Shown here one piece after another: positions 1 through 10,285 of a stretch of DNA of 64,000 bases. Under the pieces are notes generated by a model that was not told the origin of the DNA, did not search any database, and worked only from the letters and a program-made list of their open reading frames with translations. Origin of the DNA: Trichobilharzia regenti (Eukaryota > Platyhelminthes > Trematoda > Strigeidida > Schistosomatidae); assembly GCA_944472135.2 (NCBI GenBank), contig OX235265.1, forward strand, positions 60,275,112-60,339,111, written 5' to 3'. Numbering within the stretch: position 1 is the first letter of the stretch; each line of letters begins with the position of its first letter. A program made the position numbers and the translations under genes.

Positions 1-10
1 TGCCACCAAT

Positions 11-359
11 TTTGAATAAAGCAAGAACAACAGTGGTTTGTGCAGAATAATATGGTACGATCATTTATTTCATTGGCTTCTCATCATCTGCTTATTTTGT
101 TTAAACTTGAACTCCCTGTGTAAAAACTATATAAGCGCGATTATCTGAGCACTGTTCACTAATTGAGGGACCTTCTGTCAACTGACAAAATGTAAAATCT
201 GCAAGTATGTTAAAACTTTTCTGTACGTAAACCTCATAATTTATTTAGGCTGTAAGTAGCTGATGAGAAGCTAACAAAATATATGATGGTACGATATCAC
301 TCTGCACAAACCACTGTTGTTCTTCCTGTATTCAAATTCATCAAGGGGAATAAATCCAT
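11..359 (-). mobile_element. Foldback element copy 1 with 10-bp TSD
   Basis: Two imperfect inverted arms (about 11-105 and 253-345) enclose a loop of about 150 bp. Both arms carry the same blocks in opposite orientation: CAGTGGTTTGTGCAGA, ATGGTACGAT, and a TTCTCATCA/TGATGAGAA pair. TGCCACCAAT occurs at 1-10 and again at 360-369, directly bounding the unit, and reads as a target-site duplication. One end has an extra tail, ATTCATCAAGGGGAATAAAT, outside the arm. The same arms and tail occur at 46102-46323 in the other orientation. The loop contains a TATAAGCGCGATT block similar to PLE non-coding DNA elsewhere in the window (27187). There is no coding capacity. Confidence 0.6.
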
Positions 360-519
360 TGCCACCAATATCTTCAAACCAGGATCTGGTGTGAACCAGT
401 CTCTTTTCACCCATCACCTCACTTTCAATAGGAGCAAAAGGCTTAACATAAATACTAAGAGTTTTGTTCAGCGTATTCAGAAGACTTCACATCCATTCTC
501 ATTCTTCTAACTCTTCCTC

Positions 520-1790
520 AAACATGTGATGTGTTCTTAAATGATCGAAGTTGAGGACAATCACATTCATCAGTAAACTTAACTGCAAGTTGTGGAATAG
601 ATGGTTATTATTACTAGTTCAGATGGAAACTGTCCTTAAGTTCTTGTGGGTCTATGCCAGTTTTCTTAGGTAGCCCTGATTAACAGTAACATATTTTCTC
701 AGTAAACCATCCAAAGCCTAACAACAATGCAACATCTCTCTGTCAATGAAGCGATCTTAGACTTTACAAAAGTAATAAGTATCGAATGGCGGGAAATATA
801 TTTGTATTCCAACACTTGTAAATGATTGGTTATCTGGTACTCTACCTCTTTGGGACAATCACTACCATGTCAAGCGATTCACTTTCTAAATCTGTCACCT
901 GAAAATGGCAGGTAAAGCGTATTGCTTATTCATTTTGGTACACATGCGCTTCTAAATAATTACTCTAAAAGCAGTGATGGTCATATTTTACCGATCTTAT
1001 CAAAAAAACAACTTATATTAATGTAGTTTGTACGCGTCTACCATTATTACAACATCAGGGGCCATAAAAAGCGTTAATGTCTATCCTTGTATTTGAAGTT
1101 GATAATTGTCAAGATCATCTTACGTAATCCAACTTCAAGAAATGATCATTGTTGTTGGTTTGTTACTATGGTACACCTCAGATATCTTCAATATGTATAT
1201 ACGACCGGATCACCTTCCTTACCTGAATAACAGAATCATCTGCTGCTAGTATGAACATATATGATTGTTTTGTTACTTAAGTTAACGTGTCATCTTCTTG
1301 TAAAACTGTTCCATTTCACACAAATTACTCTCAGCAGGAGAGTAATCAAAGACTTCGAATGAATCTCCCCCATTGTGCTTATGGACACAATTGGTCATAT
1401 GTTATAAGACTACTGTTAATTGGGATCACCTAGAGCACCGAGTTCTTTGAATGCCATCCCTACATCAGAAATTACATGGGAACTATTATCCGCACAAACT
1501 GACACTCACAGAATCAATATCTTTAGGTGCAGTCAAACAGATGACTAGAGATTTATAAACGGGTCTCTAATGGAGTAAGTGATGGGCAGCCGAGTTTCGC
1601 ATTTTGTCAGTGATGAGATACTCCCTGTAGATCACACTTTGGAATACTTTGTTAAAATAACTAATAGGAAACTGAATTAATTTTTCCTCCACAAGGGAAC
1701 CGAGAGATATCTGATTAAAATTAGTCATGCTTGAACTCTACACGTTTTGCCCTTTATTCCCAAAACAAACAACAGAATTTTATGATCATA
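520..1790. other. No recognisable gene or repeat
   Basis: AT-rich sequence with stops in every frame. I see no match to the repeat families found elsewhere in the window. Confidence 0.5.
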
Positions 1791-1796
1791 AAGTTA

Positions 1797-2232
1797 GTAG
1801 TTCTCTAACTGATATCAGCTCATGATAAAATCCTGTAAACAATCAATCAAATCCTTACAAACCAATACTTGAATATCAATGAGATGCTCACTAGCGATTG
1901 GCCCTGTTCAGGTAAGTTCCAGTGGGAAGTGGTGACCAGTAAGAAACAGCCGGTAGGGCGTGAGAACATATACTCGCCAAATGCATTGGCTAGTGGTCGC
2001 GCTATGTTGGGAATTGTCCTGGCCATTAGATCGGGTCCCAGTGGCTTAATAATCTACAAGATAGCTTGCCTTGTAACCAGAAGGTCATGGGTTCGAACCC
2101 TGACGGTGGGTGCGTACTGCCGAAGAGTCCCAAACTAGGAAGGAGGAAACAGCTGTCCAGTACTCCCTGCAGATTTTTCAATGGTTCTCTAACCAATGTC
2201 AGCTAGTGGTGAAATCCTTTAACCCAAGATAG
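1797..2232 (+). mobile_element. SINE-1 (tRNA-headed), tail of one copy plus one full copy
   Basis: A SINE-1 3' tail (about 1797-1878) is followed directly by a longer copy (1884-2232). The longer copy has a 5' leader (CACTAGCGATTGG, GGTCGCGCTATG), an A-box-like CAGTGGCTTAATAATCTAC, and a B-box-like GGTTCGAACCC at 2092-2102. Its body runs GTGCGTACTGCC..GAGTCCCAAACTAGG to GTTCTCTAACC..GTCAGCT. It is a tRNA-derived Pol III-type SINE with no coding capacity. About 15 copies of this family lie in the window. Confidence 0.75.
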
Positions 2233-2710
2233 TTTACCTTGATTACTATTTGTGTAACAGGAACATGCTCAGCATAGGCAGCAGTACGATTTCTCTCTTC
2301 AACACTTAGCACTTATAAACTGTTTAAAATACAAACTTAAATATGCTCAGTCTTGTTAATTCTTAAAAACCTGGTATAGTGTTGTCCTTATGAACACTCG
2401 TCTCTGATAGTCTGATTCGCTCAACCATTGTATTATTCAAAACGTACCTCTGTATAACTCCATCTACACTGTCAGAGTTTATTCAAGACAAAAATGCCAA
2501 AATGCACGAAATGATACAATAGGATAATACACAATTATAACACTGATCAGGTATATTACTGATAAATTTTATTAATTTCAAAGATTCATCCAACTGTCTA
2601 ATGTAGAAGAATTAACAAGCATTCTGAAATGTTCATTTGCCAAGATTTGATTGATTTCGATTTAAATCAAAAATGAACGTCAGTTATAGAAACAATAAAA
2701 GCCATTTAAG

Positions 2711-2876
2711 TACTGGACAATTATTTCGTCCCAATCTGAGACTTTTCAACATCACGTGACCATGACTGAAGTGGGGGGTGAATCAAAACTCCACGGTTAT
2801 ATTTGGTTCTCCAACTGATGTCATTTCATGACCTAACTTGAAATCAATAAAATCGCTACAAACCAACAGTTGGAAA
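2711..2876. mobile_element. SINE-1 remnants, minus then plus
   Basis: 2711-2760 resembles the minus-strand SINE-1 body (TACTGGACAATTATTTCGTCC). 2800-2876 resembles the plus-strand tail (GGTTCTCCAACTGATGTCA ... ACAAACCAACAGTTGG). Both parts are diverged. Confidence 0.45.
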
Positions 2877-2881
2877 TCGCT

Positions 2882-3240
2882 CTAATGCCCACTAGTGACT
2901 GACTGCATACTAGAGTGCCTGGAGGTGTAGTGAGAAGTTGAGAACATTTGGAGTCACTAAGCTGGGCACAAGGACAGATATTCACCGCTGACACTGGTTC
3001 TAGGTAACGCTCTATATCAAGAATGTAAAGAAGTTAGGATTCATGGGCCGTTCGATTCCATCCGAGAGACTGAATGATCAATAAATAGGATCAGCTGGCA
3101 GACAGAAGATCCAGGACTGGATCCTTCATAAGGTTGCAGAGACCTGTTGACGACTAGTCTGGAACTTAGAAGAAATATCTGTCTAGTACTTTCATGTTTT
3201 CTATGGTTCTCCAACAGAAATTCTTTCTTTAAACTATCAA
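2882..3240 (+). mobile_element. Diverged SINE-1 relative
   Basis: It begins with a SINE-1-like leader (GCCCACTAGTGACTGACT, GTGAGAAGTTGAGAAC). It has a degenerate tRNA-like centre and ends with SINE-1-like CTGTCTAGTACT and GGTTCTCCAAC blocks. Internal similarity is weak. Confidence 0.4.
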
Positions 3241-3466
3241 GAAAGTGCGACTGAGTACAATTCCCTACAAAGAGATTAGTATTCTACTTGAAGAATTATA
3301 TTTCATGCTTAGAAGCACAGCAATGGCTAAACTTCATCATCAGCTGATTACCCCTAATTTCAACAAAATGATTAATTTTCCCCGGTGAGATTATTATTCT
3401 TTGGTTAACTTACTTATATCTTTCTCAGTGTGGGCAACTGTTTTGACTATGTAATGTATTCATTCA

Positions 3467-3697
3467 CTGCGTCGGTGGTATAGCGGTTAGAACGCTCACC
3501 GATCATGCACATGGTCCGAGGTTCGATCCCCGGCCGCCAAAGCACTCCTTTACCTCGCTAAGCCAGAAATAATCCTGGTAAAGAGGAAAGGCTGGGCGTG
3601 AGGCTAACAACCCCATCCTGTAAAATAAACACTGCTACAGATACTTCAAGCCACTAGCTTGAAGCCCTATGTTCCACTGGGGAACGTGAAGGAAAAA
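3467..3697 (+). mobile_element. SINE-2 (tRNA-headed) with 14-bp TSD
   Basis: The head is tRNA-like: GCGTCGGTGGTATAGCGGTT (A-box region), then GGTTCGATCCCCGG (B-box region). The body is TTTACCTCGCTAAGCCAGAA ... CCCATCCTGTAAAATAAAC ... CCCTATGTTCCACTGG ... GAACGTGAAGG plus an A-tract. AATGTATTCATTCA occurs at 3453-3466 and exactly again at 3698-3711, a clean target-site duplication, so this is a relatively young retroposed insertion. No coding capacity. Confidence 0.85.
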
Positions 3698-4520
3698 AAT
3701 GTATTCATTCAGATTTAGAAGAAACAAATACTGTGTAATTTTATCCTCCTGTCGCATTCCTATAATAAGATTCTAATGATGTAAGCAACTCTCAAAAGAC
3801 GATATTATCATAATTGATAAGAAGATTACTTCAATTAATGTAGTATTACAATTTTGCTTCGAAATATGAGTTTGCTTAAAAGACAGGAGTTGAGAATTTA
3901 CTATTTTTTAGTTATGTCCGAAATAAAAAATTTTGGGGCAAGTGAATGCAGAAATTTTGTGGAAATGCTTCTTTTTCCCCCAAACCCCTAAAAACCTCAA
4001 ACTCTGGACCAAAAATTTCTCCGGAAAACCCCTAAATTCCTCCCAAATATTTTATTTAGGTGTTATTTTGTTTACCATTACTTCTTTTTGTTTTAATGGT
4101 TGGTAAAACTGAAACACTATTTCAATCTGTTCATTGTAGAGCAGTTTAAAGATACTTGATTGATTTCTGTCAGGTGGTTGGAGGGAATCAGTAGGAATTC
4201 TTGAAGATAGATATCTGACTTATTTATATTTGTTCATTTTCTTTGAAGCTAAAGACATACCTGGCTGATAAGTGTCATTGAGCATTAAACCTAAAATTAA
4301 TTCAAAGTGCAACGTAATGGCGGGCCACTTAAATTTTTCACTAAATTGCAAACTTGAACGAGAGAATTAAGTCAGCACCAACACTATTAATGACTAGAAA
4401 CATACCACTGCTCACACCTCAGTGACAGGTCAGCTTAAATTATTAGCCATCGTTAAATTTAAGGCATTTATCTGGCAGGATATGTTTCCGCTAAATCTTA
4501 AACAGCTTTCATTATTATTT

Positions 4521-4700
4521 GGTAGATAGTGACTAGCAGTAGAGTTCAAGATGCGCACTTTGTACTACTCAGGACTTACCATATAGGTTTGCCTGCAATC
4601 TCCAGTGATTGATGGTGTTCCTACTGAGGCTCGAACGTCACCACTCACTAAGTAATATCATGTCAACCCTCAGACAACTTAGAATGGTCTGTCCTAGGAG
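4521..4700 (-). mobile_element. Decayed hammerhead-type (Sm-alpha-like) SINE
   Basis: On the minus strand GTGCGCATCTTGAACTCTAC and CTGCTAGTCACTATCTACC match the 3' side of the hammerhead block seen at 33186 and 23960. A GTTCGAGCCTC B-box-like stretch lies upstream in that orientation. The GAAA core reads CAAA and the CTGANGA box is not intact, so the ribozyme should be dead. Confidence 0.55.
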
Positions 4701-4756
4701 GTGACAAGTCAATAGAAACCGAGTGCTTCGATTCAATCAATCAGCAGGAAAACAAA

Positions 4757-5095
4757 ATTTCCAAGCATTGGTTTTGTAGGGATCGTGTTCGATTCGTTGG
4801 AGGATTTCATCATGAGCTGACATCAGTTAGAGAACCATTGGTAAACCACCTGGGAGTACTGCCAGACAGTTGTTTCGCCAGCCTAGTTTGGGACTCTTCA
4901 GCAGTACACACCCGCTACCAGGTTTCAAACCCAGGACTTCCTGGTTGCAAGGCGGGCTAGCTCGTAAACCATTAAGCCACTGGGACCCCTTTGCTGAAGA
5001 ATCTGAAACTAGGACGAAACAGTTCTCCGGTACTCCTAGGTTTTCCAATGGTTCTCTAACTGATGTCAGCTCATGATGAGACCCTCTAACCAATC
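4757..5095. mobile_element. SINE-1 head-to-head pair
   Basis: 4757-4988 is a SINE-1 copy in minus orientation, from tail (CAAGCATTGGTTTTGTAGGG) through the B-box to CCACTGGGACCC. It is followed without a gap by a plus-strand SINE-1 3' half (GCTGAAGAATCTGAAACTAG ... CAGCTCATGATGAGACCCTC). Five such minus-then-plus pairs occur in the window. Confidence 0.65.
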
Positions 5096-5629
5096 AAAAA
5101 GCAAAACTGACCAAATTATAAACTACTGTTTAGTTTCTACATCCATGATCTTTACATACACATGTATTCAGTATTGAACGAGCAGTCACCTTTATTTATC
5201 ATGGATCGATATTTTACGGATCTACACATGAATTCCTAGGTTTAAATCTTGGAGATAAAGGTCAACTTTTTATTCATTGAATAACACTCTTTTTATTTTT
5301 GCATAATTTTCACCAATGTTGAATGAGAGTCTATTACAAATTCATTTGTTATTGGCCTGTTGAAAGCTCACTCACTTTTAGTTTGTGTTTGTGTATGTGT
5401 GTGTGTGTTTGAGTGTCGGTATACGTTATAAGTTAATCATAAGCAGTTGACTTATTCATGTGTTATGGAATATTTTATACTGTAGAAACTGTAACCAGTT
5501 GCTTTCACGCTTACTTTCTTGTGGTTACTATAACTAGCCGTTCTAGTATGCACTATAACTCCAAGTGAATGTAATGAAAAGTTATCACACTTGTATTCAT
5601 TCCTTTGCTTTCCGAACTGAACATAAAGC

Positions 5630-5840
5630 TTCAGTCTTACACTCTGAAGTTTCAGTATCGGTGGTGTCGTTTCACTTTGTGGAGTGGGTGTGCCAGTCTC
5701 ACACTCAACCTTCACCCTTCTCTGGGCTTTCTATCAGCTAGTTAACCCGGCAAGATTTAAGAATGCATTAGTCAGAAATCGAACCCAAACCTCCTGCGTG
5801 TTTGGAAAACCATTGAATCACTGGCGCATAAGTTATCACA
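5630..5840 (-). mobile_element. Diverged SINE-2 relative
   Basis: On the minus strand it shows a degenerate tRNA-like head near 5790-5840 (GGTTCGATTTC reverse complemented) and a tail with a GAAACTTCAG-like block, matching the SINE-2 layout. Similar old copies lie at 10810-11010 and 13395-13600. Confidence 0.35.
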
Positions 5841-6069
5841 CCAAAAAGTGTATTTCGCTGACTGTGAACATGACCAGATAATCCTATGATTAATGCTTAG
5901 AATAAATCACTGATACTAGGAGTATACAATCGACATGAATCTTTTAAATGACACATATCAGGGAGATATCATTTATTCATTTTTTTCGCTCCGAAATTCC
6001 AACTGAATGGACACGAGATATGGACTACTAGGTGGTATGAATGAATAACTATTTGCGAAATGTTTCATT

Positions 6070-6230
6070 GATATAAGTGTAAAACTAGGGCACTGTGGCA
6101 GAGTATAACTCCATTATGGATAAGATTTTATTTTGATAAAGTGTCACACAGTGTTATACTGTAATATTAACTGATGACGTTTCGAGCATAAATTATTGCT
6201 CATAATCATATCAAGTTACTCACAGAACTT
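6070..6230 (-). mobile_element. PLE 3'-terminal (UTR) fragment
   Basis: The blocks GGGCACTGTGGCAGAGTATA, CCATTATGGATAAG and TGACGTTTCGAGCA..ATTGCTCATAATCATATCAA recur at 37230-37380 and 59110-59250. At 59 kb they sit beside minus-strand GIY-YIG coding sequence of a Penelope-like element. This is non-coding 3' sequence of that PLE family. Confidence 0.55.
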
Positions 6231-6289
6231 TTTTTCTTCATTTATATACATGAGTGGAATTGTTTAGATATTTGAATAAAAATCAATAA

Positions 6290-6451
6290 AGGACAATGCA
6301 CATTCAGAAATAATATTAGTGTTATCAATCAAGTACAATCAGATGGGAAATAAGACGAGTGTTTTTACAGTCATGATAAGTTACTTGTTAGAATGTTTTG
6401 ATGTGTTTGAATTGAAATAGAATTTTGTGATTATTTATTATCCTCCCCTGA
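6290..6451 (+). repeat. Tandem-duplication unit 1 flanking RTE-A
   Basis: About 6311-6451 matches 9357-9490: TACAATCAGA, AAATAAGACGAGTGTTTTTA, CACTTGTTAGAATGTT, TTGAATTGAAATAGAATTTT, TTATTATCCTCC. The two units have a period of about 158 bp once the intervening element is removed. The element therefore inserted into a pre-existing dimer. Confidence 0.75.
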
Positions 6452-6473
6452 CTGGATCCCAGTAGATAGCCGA

Positions 6474-7547
6474 ATGTGTGCTGTCCGTCTGAACGGATCA
6501 GTAAGAAGGAGAAAGGACTGCACTACTCGCCGATGCCTTTTCGTAATCTCCGCCTACGCCCCCACTGACTGCAGTTCGGATGAAACGAAGGATGAGTTCT
6601 ACCAAAAGCTGTCTAGTTTGGTGAGAAAGGCTAAACGCTCAGATATAGTCGTTCTAGCTGGTGACTTTAATGCTCAAGTAGGGAAATTGTGTCAATCTGA
6701 GAAGGATGTCGGTGGCACCTATGGAGTTCCGTGCCAGCGAACCGACAACGGTGACCGTCTCCTACAGTTCTGTTCAGATAATCATTTGTTTCTTGTAAGC
6801 ACTAACTTTAAACACAAGGAGAGACACTGTTTAACCTGGCGACCCCCATCATCAAACCAACGCTGGACACAAATAGACCACATAGCAATAAGCTATCGTT
6901 GGCGTGGGTCGGTAGGAGATTGTCGCTCCTTCTGGAACACGTGTGTAGATACCGATCACGCACTGGTCCGGGCTCGTGTGTGCTTACGACTGAACGGACG
7001 TAGGAAACAGCTGGCGGTAAAACCATCACGTCCCCAGCTCGATCAGGAAACTAAATCCCTATTTGAGGAAGAACTAGCTAAACGCATATCTGAATTCGAC
7101 AGCTGTGCTCACCCTGGAGAAGCCTGGAAGAATATTCAGTCAGCTATAGATACAGCTGTAAAAGCTGTGAATAAGGCAAATCCAAAGGTGAGTAAAAACC
7201 ACTGGATTTCGACTGCCTCATCCGAACTGATAGATGCTAGAAGACTTATTCCGGCGAGCTCCGAATTCAATGAGGAGCGAAAGCTGCACAAAAGGAAACT
7301 TACTAAAAGTCTCCGCAAGGACCGTGAACAGTGGTGGGTGACAAAGGCAAAAGAGATGGAAAAAGCATCGGCGATAGGCAACACTAGGCAACTCTTTAGA
7401 CTCATCAGGGAAACGGGTGGGAGAAGGCAATTCATAAGTGAGACTATTTCTGAGAAAAATGGCTCCTTAATTAGCTCTCAGGATAGACGCCTTGAACGCT
7501 GGAAAGAACACTTTGAGGACAATTTAACTTGCCTACAGCCACACTGA
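6474..7547 (+). pseudogene. RTE-A endonuclease region and linker, broken
   Basis: This 357-codon stretch encodes most of an exonuclease-endonuclease-phosphatase domain, which nicks target DNA for target-primed reverse transcription. Visible motifs are SAYAPT near the start, the catalytic GDFN at residues 63-66, an IDHIAIS block, and the terminal S/T-D-H motif ending at H162. The N-terminal part of the domain, with its conserved Glu, is missing because the element is 5' truncated. Residues from about 165 onward form the basic linker that leads into RT. The frame ends at a TGA (7545-7547). Around 7515-7575 the family-like reading passes into another frame and returns, which suggests two small compensating indels. 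The true element start is absent; the ATG at 6474 is an internal Met. Confidence 0.8.
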
Positions 7548-8489
7548 ACCTCCCCGACATCCAGCACACCCGAATGGGATATAGACACTGGTCCGCCGTC
7601 TGTAAGTGAGGTCACAAAAGCTATCAGTAATTTGAAACGAGGCAAAGCGGCAGGACCCGACGGAATTATTCCGGAGGTGTTTAAATATGGGGGTGACATA
7701 CTAGTTTGTAGATTAACTGAGGTACTAGGCAAAGTCTGGGAATCAGAGACAGTGCCATCAGACTGGGGTAAGTCACTTATTATACCGATATTCAAGAAGG
7801 GAAACAAGTCCTCGTGTGATAATCATAGGGGGATCAGCCTAACGAACATAGTCTCTAAAATCCTAGGCTCAGTAATCATGCATAGACTAAGCAGAACTCG
7901 GGAGGAACAGACAAGGGAAAATCAAGCAGGCTTTAGACCAGGTAGAGGGTGCATAGATCATATCTTCACTCTTCGACAGATTCTAGAACATAGACACACT
8001 TTTCGGCGTCCAACAATTGTCATATTTCTTGACTTGAAGGCGGCCTTCGACTCCGTGGATCGAAAGGTACTATGGCAATGTCTGACTGTGAAGGGAGTGC
8101 CAAGAAAGTACATTGCACTAATCAAGGCACTCTATTCAAACTCACGTAGTCGTGTAAGGGCTTATGGGGAATTGTCATCTGAATTGGTAACAACCAGTGG
8201 TGTCCGACAGGGATGTCCACTTTCCCCATTTCTGTTTAACTTCATCATAGATATGCTGATGGAAGTATCCTTAACTGAACGTAATGACTTAGGAATCGAC
8301 TTGTTACCAGGGAATAATCTAATGGACTTAGAATATGCAGATGACATAGTCCTGTTAGGGGAGGATGCTGACAAAATGCAGAGTCTTCTGAACACCTTGA
8401 GCAGCAATCTTCGTATGTTTGGCATGCGATTCGCCCCTGCAAAATGTAAGATGCTGCTACAGGACTGGACCACGTCAACCCTAACTTAG
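7548..8489 (+). pseudogene. RTE-A reverse transcriptase domain
   Basis: Reverse transcriptase of a non-LTR element, which makes cDNA at the nicked target. Motifs in order from 7632: GKAAGPDGI (motif 0/1), NHRGISLTN, QAGFRPGRGCIDHIFTLRQI, FLDLKAAFDSVDR (motif A with catalytic Asp), GVRQGCPLSPFLFN (motif B), and YADD at 8334-8345 (motif C, the catalytic Asp pair). The key residues are intact. The frame terminates at TAG (8487-8489) because of an apparent one-base loss near 8478; the downstream sense continues in the next frame. The 7548-7631 stretch is in frame but follows an in-frame stop. Confidence 0.85.
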
Positions 8490-9073
8490 TGATAGGGAGT
8501 GAAGTGATAGAACATGTTGACCACTTCACCTACTTGGGAAGTTGTATTAGCACCAACGGACTGATTGGCGATGAAATCTCAGCACGGATCCGAAAAGCTC
8601 GAGCTGCTTTCGCTGACTTACACCATCTCTGGCGTAGGCGTGACATCCGGTTATCAACCAAGGGACGTGTGTACTGCTCATCAGTTCGCTCCGTCCTTCT
8701 CTATGGCTCTGAAACATGGCCAATACGCGTTGAAGACATGAAAAGGTTGACTGCTTTCGATCATAGATGTCTGCGATCTCTGTCTCACGTTAGGTGGTTT
8801 AATAAGGTAAGTAATGTTGACGTTAGGCGTAGAGTGTTGGGCAAAGAGGGAAAATCAATCGACGAGGCTATAAAGTTACATAGACTAAGATGGCTAGGTC
8901 ACGTGGTGCGCATGCCTAACCACCGCCTCCCCCGACGGGCATTGCTAGCTGATATAGGTTCAGGTTGGAAAAGAGCCAGTGGTGGCCAAACAAAAACATG
9001 GCCTCATCAATCCATGAAATCCTTGACAGTTAAACTGAGTCAGGTAGGGAGATGCAGACTTCCGGGACTCTAG
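8489..9073 (+). pseudogene. RTE-A C-terminal region
   Basis: Continuation of the same polyprotein after the frameshift. Visible are DHFTYLGS, a QxF/RIxKAR-like helix (EISARIRKARAAFADLHHLW), LLYGSETWPI, and the C-terminal [21 protein letters not shown] block. This is the usual post-RT region of RTE and related elements, of unknown biochemical role. It ends at TAG (9071-9073) after GRCRLPGL. The family probably reads a little further, since a similar block (SHIGRCRLP) at 53541-53680 on the other strand continues. The remaining 250 bp to the (GACA)n tail is 3' UTR. Confidence 0.8.
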
Positions 9074-9330
9074 GAATCAATGGCTGGAGACAATAGGTGA
9101 CATGGCTCAAAATCGTTGTCAATGGCCAGCGCAGATGTATTCAGTCTCTGTAATCTTTCATATTCCTTTCTACCATTACCCATTCTGTTTCACTCTTATA
9201 CTTGTCAAACTCTATTAATTCTCTTCACTCATCTTCTTGTCTACCTCTGTGTGCTATTTGGAACGTGGCAACTCGAACTGCTGCACTTCGGTGCCAAGTT
9301 CTATGTTGAATCCAGACAGACAGACAGACA

Positions 9331-9518
9331 TCCTCCCCTGATTTGACTGATGGCAGTAATACGAGTGTTATAAATCACATACAATCAGACTGGAAATAAG
9401 ACGAGTGTTTTTATAGTCAACAAAAGTCACTTGTTAGAATGTTATGCGATGTACTTGAATTGAAATAGAATTTTGAGATTATTTATTATCCTCCTCTGAT
9501 TTAACTGGCCGTAATAAT
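9331..9518 (+). repeat. Tandem-duplication unit 2 flanking RTE-A
   Basis: Second copy of the ~158-bp unit; TCCTCCCCTGATTTGACTG at 9331 is echoed by TCCTCCTCTGATTTAACTG at 9489. See unit 1 at 6290-6451. Confidence 0.75.
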
Positions 9519-9519
9519 A

Positions 9520-9645
9520 TCTTCCATATTTCTGATATATTCATTGAGTCATTTCTGTTGCGTTTGTTGGGTGTAGACTCAATGAGCCAGGATTCAGCAA
9601 TCAATCTCTCTCTCTCCACCTACATAGAATGATTGTTAGTGAAAA
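9520..9645 (-). mobile_element. PLE GIY-YIG C-terminal scrap
   Basis: CTTCCATATTTC..GAGTCATT, TGTTGGGTGTAGACTC and CAGCAATCAATCTCTCTCTC match 59315-59425 and 41950-42050. Those sites encode the C-terminal part of a Penelope-like GIY-YIG domain on the minus strand. This copy is short and broken. Confidence 0.6.
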
Positions 9646-10119
9646 AAGTTGTTCAGATTTTTGTTCCTGTAAATTCACACAGTCACAAAGTGATCTTTCC
9701 TACCTGAACAATATCTTTTTTGGCATTGTTTTCATTCCTCAACCATAAGAAGGTCATGCAATGAAGATATTTCATTTTTCATTTTTCCTCACACGAGCTA
9801 ACTTCAGCCATTTATCACTGCTTAAAATATAACCTAATATAGACAGCTGATAACTGACGTAAACTTCCACTGTAAAGCTTATCTGCTTGTGATTGTGAAA
9901 AGAAAATGAAAGTTCTCCATTGAAAAGTGTTACATTCCCAAATAATCCTGTTCATCTGTCTTTACAGTTAATTCATTAAAATATAAAGGAGGGATGAATA
10001 TGAGGATTTATTGTTGTGAGAATTTTCTTATTACTTCATACTGTAGAGTTAAAGTTGTTTCATTCCAACTGCATGACAGATAACAAAACCTTTGTAACTA
10101 ATCATTTATTGAGGTAGTT

Positions 10120-10285
10120 TGAATTGATTCGGGTCTCTGAACTGAGTCAAATAGAGTACACCGCTGCTCTGATTGGCCTTAAATGAATGAGACTTCTATC
10201 CGGTGTTTAAATCACTTCAATCTACCTAACAAGCATGACTGGTTGATGTCAGTGATATCATCAAACTCTTTACATCAGTCAGTCA
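10120..10285 (+). repeat. Dispersed repeat E, copy 1
   Basis: TTGAATTGATTCGGGTCTCTGAACTGAGT ... CCGGTGTTTAAATCAC..TCAATCTACCTAACAAGCA matches 38145-38285. It is non-coding and its class is unknown. A CAGT run (TCAGTCAGTCAGTCAG) follows at about 10276-10291. Confidence 0.5.

Larger units (their letters stand above)
6452..9329 (+). mobile_element. RTE-clade non-LTR retrotransposon (family A), 5' truncated
   Basis: The order is AP-type endonuclease, RT, C-terminal RTE region, short 3' UTR, then a (GACA)n tail at about 9312-9330. This matches RTE-clade elements such as schistosome SR2-type elements. The coding sense runs back to the insertion point (DWIPVDSRM precedes the first ATG), so the copy starts inside the endonuclease domain. 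ATCCTCCCCTGA at 6440-6451 is repeated at 9330-9341, a likely 12-bp target-site duplication. Frameshifts make it non-autonomous. Other pieces of family A lie at 52785-53050 (+) and 53520-53680 (-). Confidence 0.85.

Noticed and set aside
1869..2138. 89-codon frame as a small protein gene (similar frames at 30042, 35362, 39367, 44258, 44506, 53866)
   Set aside because: All are translations of SINE-1 copies; the frame is not conserved between copies.
6174..6195. ACTGATGACGTTTCGAGCA (also 37295-37315 and 59200-59220, one strand or the other) as a hammerhead core
   Set aside because: CTGATGA is present but no GAAA follows at stem II distance on that strand, and no matching stem I arms are visible. 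It is a conserved block of PLE 3' ends.
7136..7435. Antisense frames over the RTE, PLE and SINE copies (for example 7136-7435, 8162-8473, 19537-20058, 31590-31867)
   Set aside because: They are mirror images of the coding or SINE strand with no family resemblance of their own.
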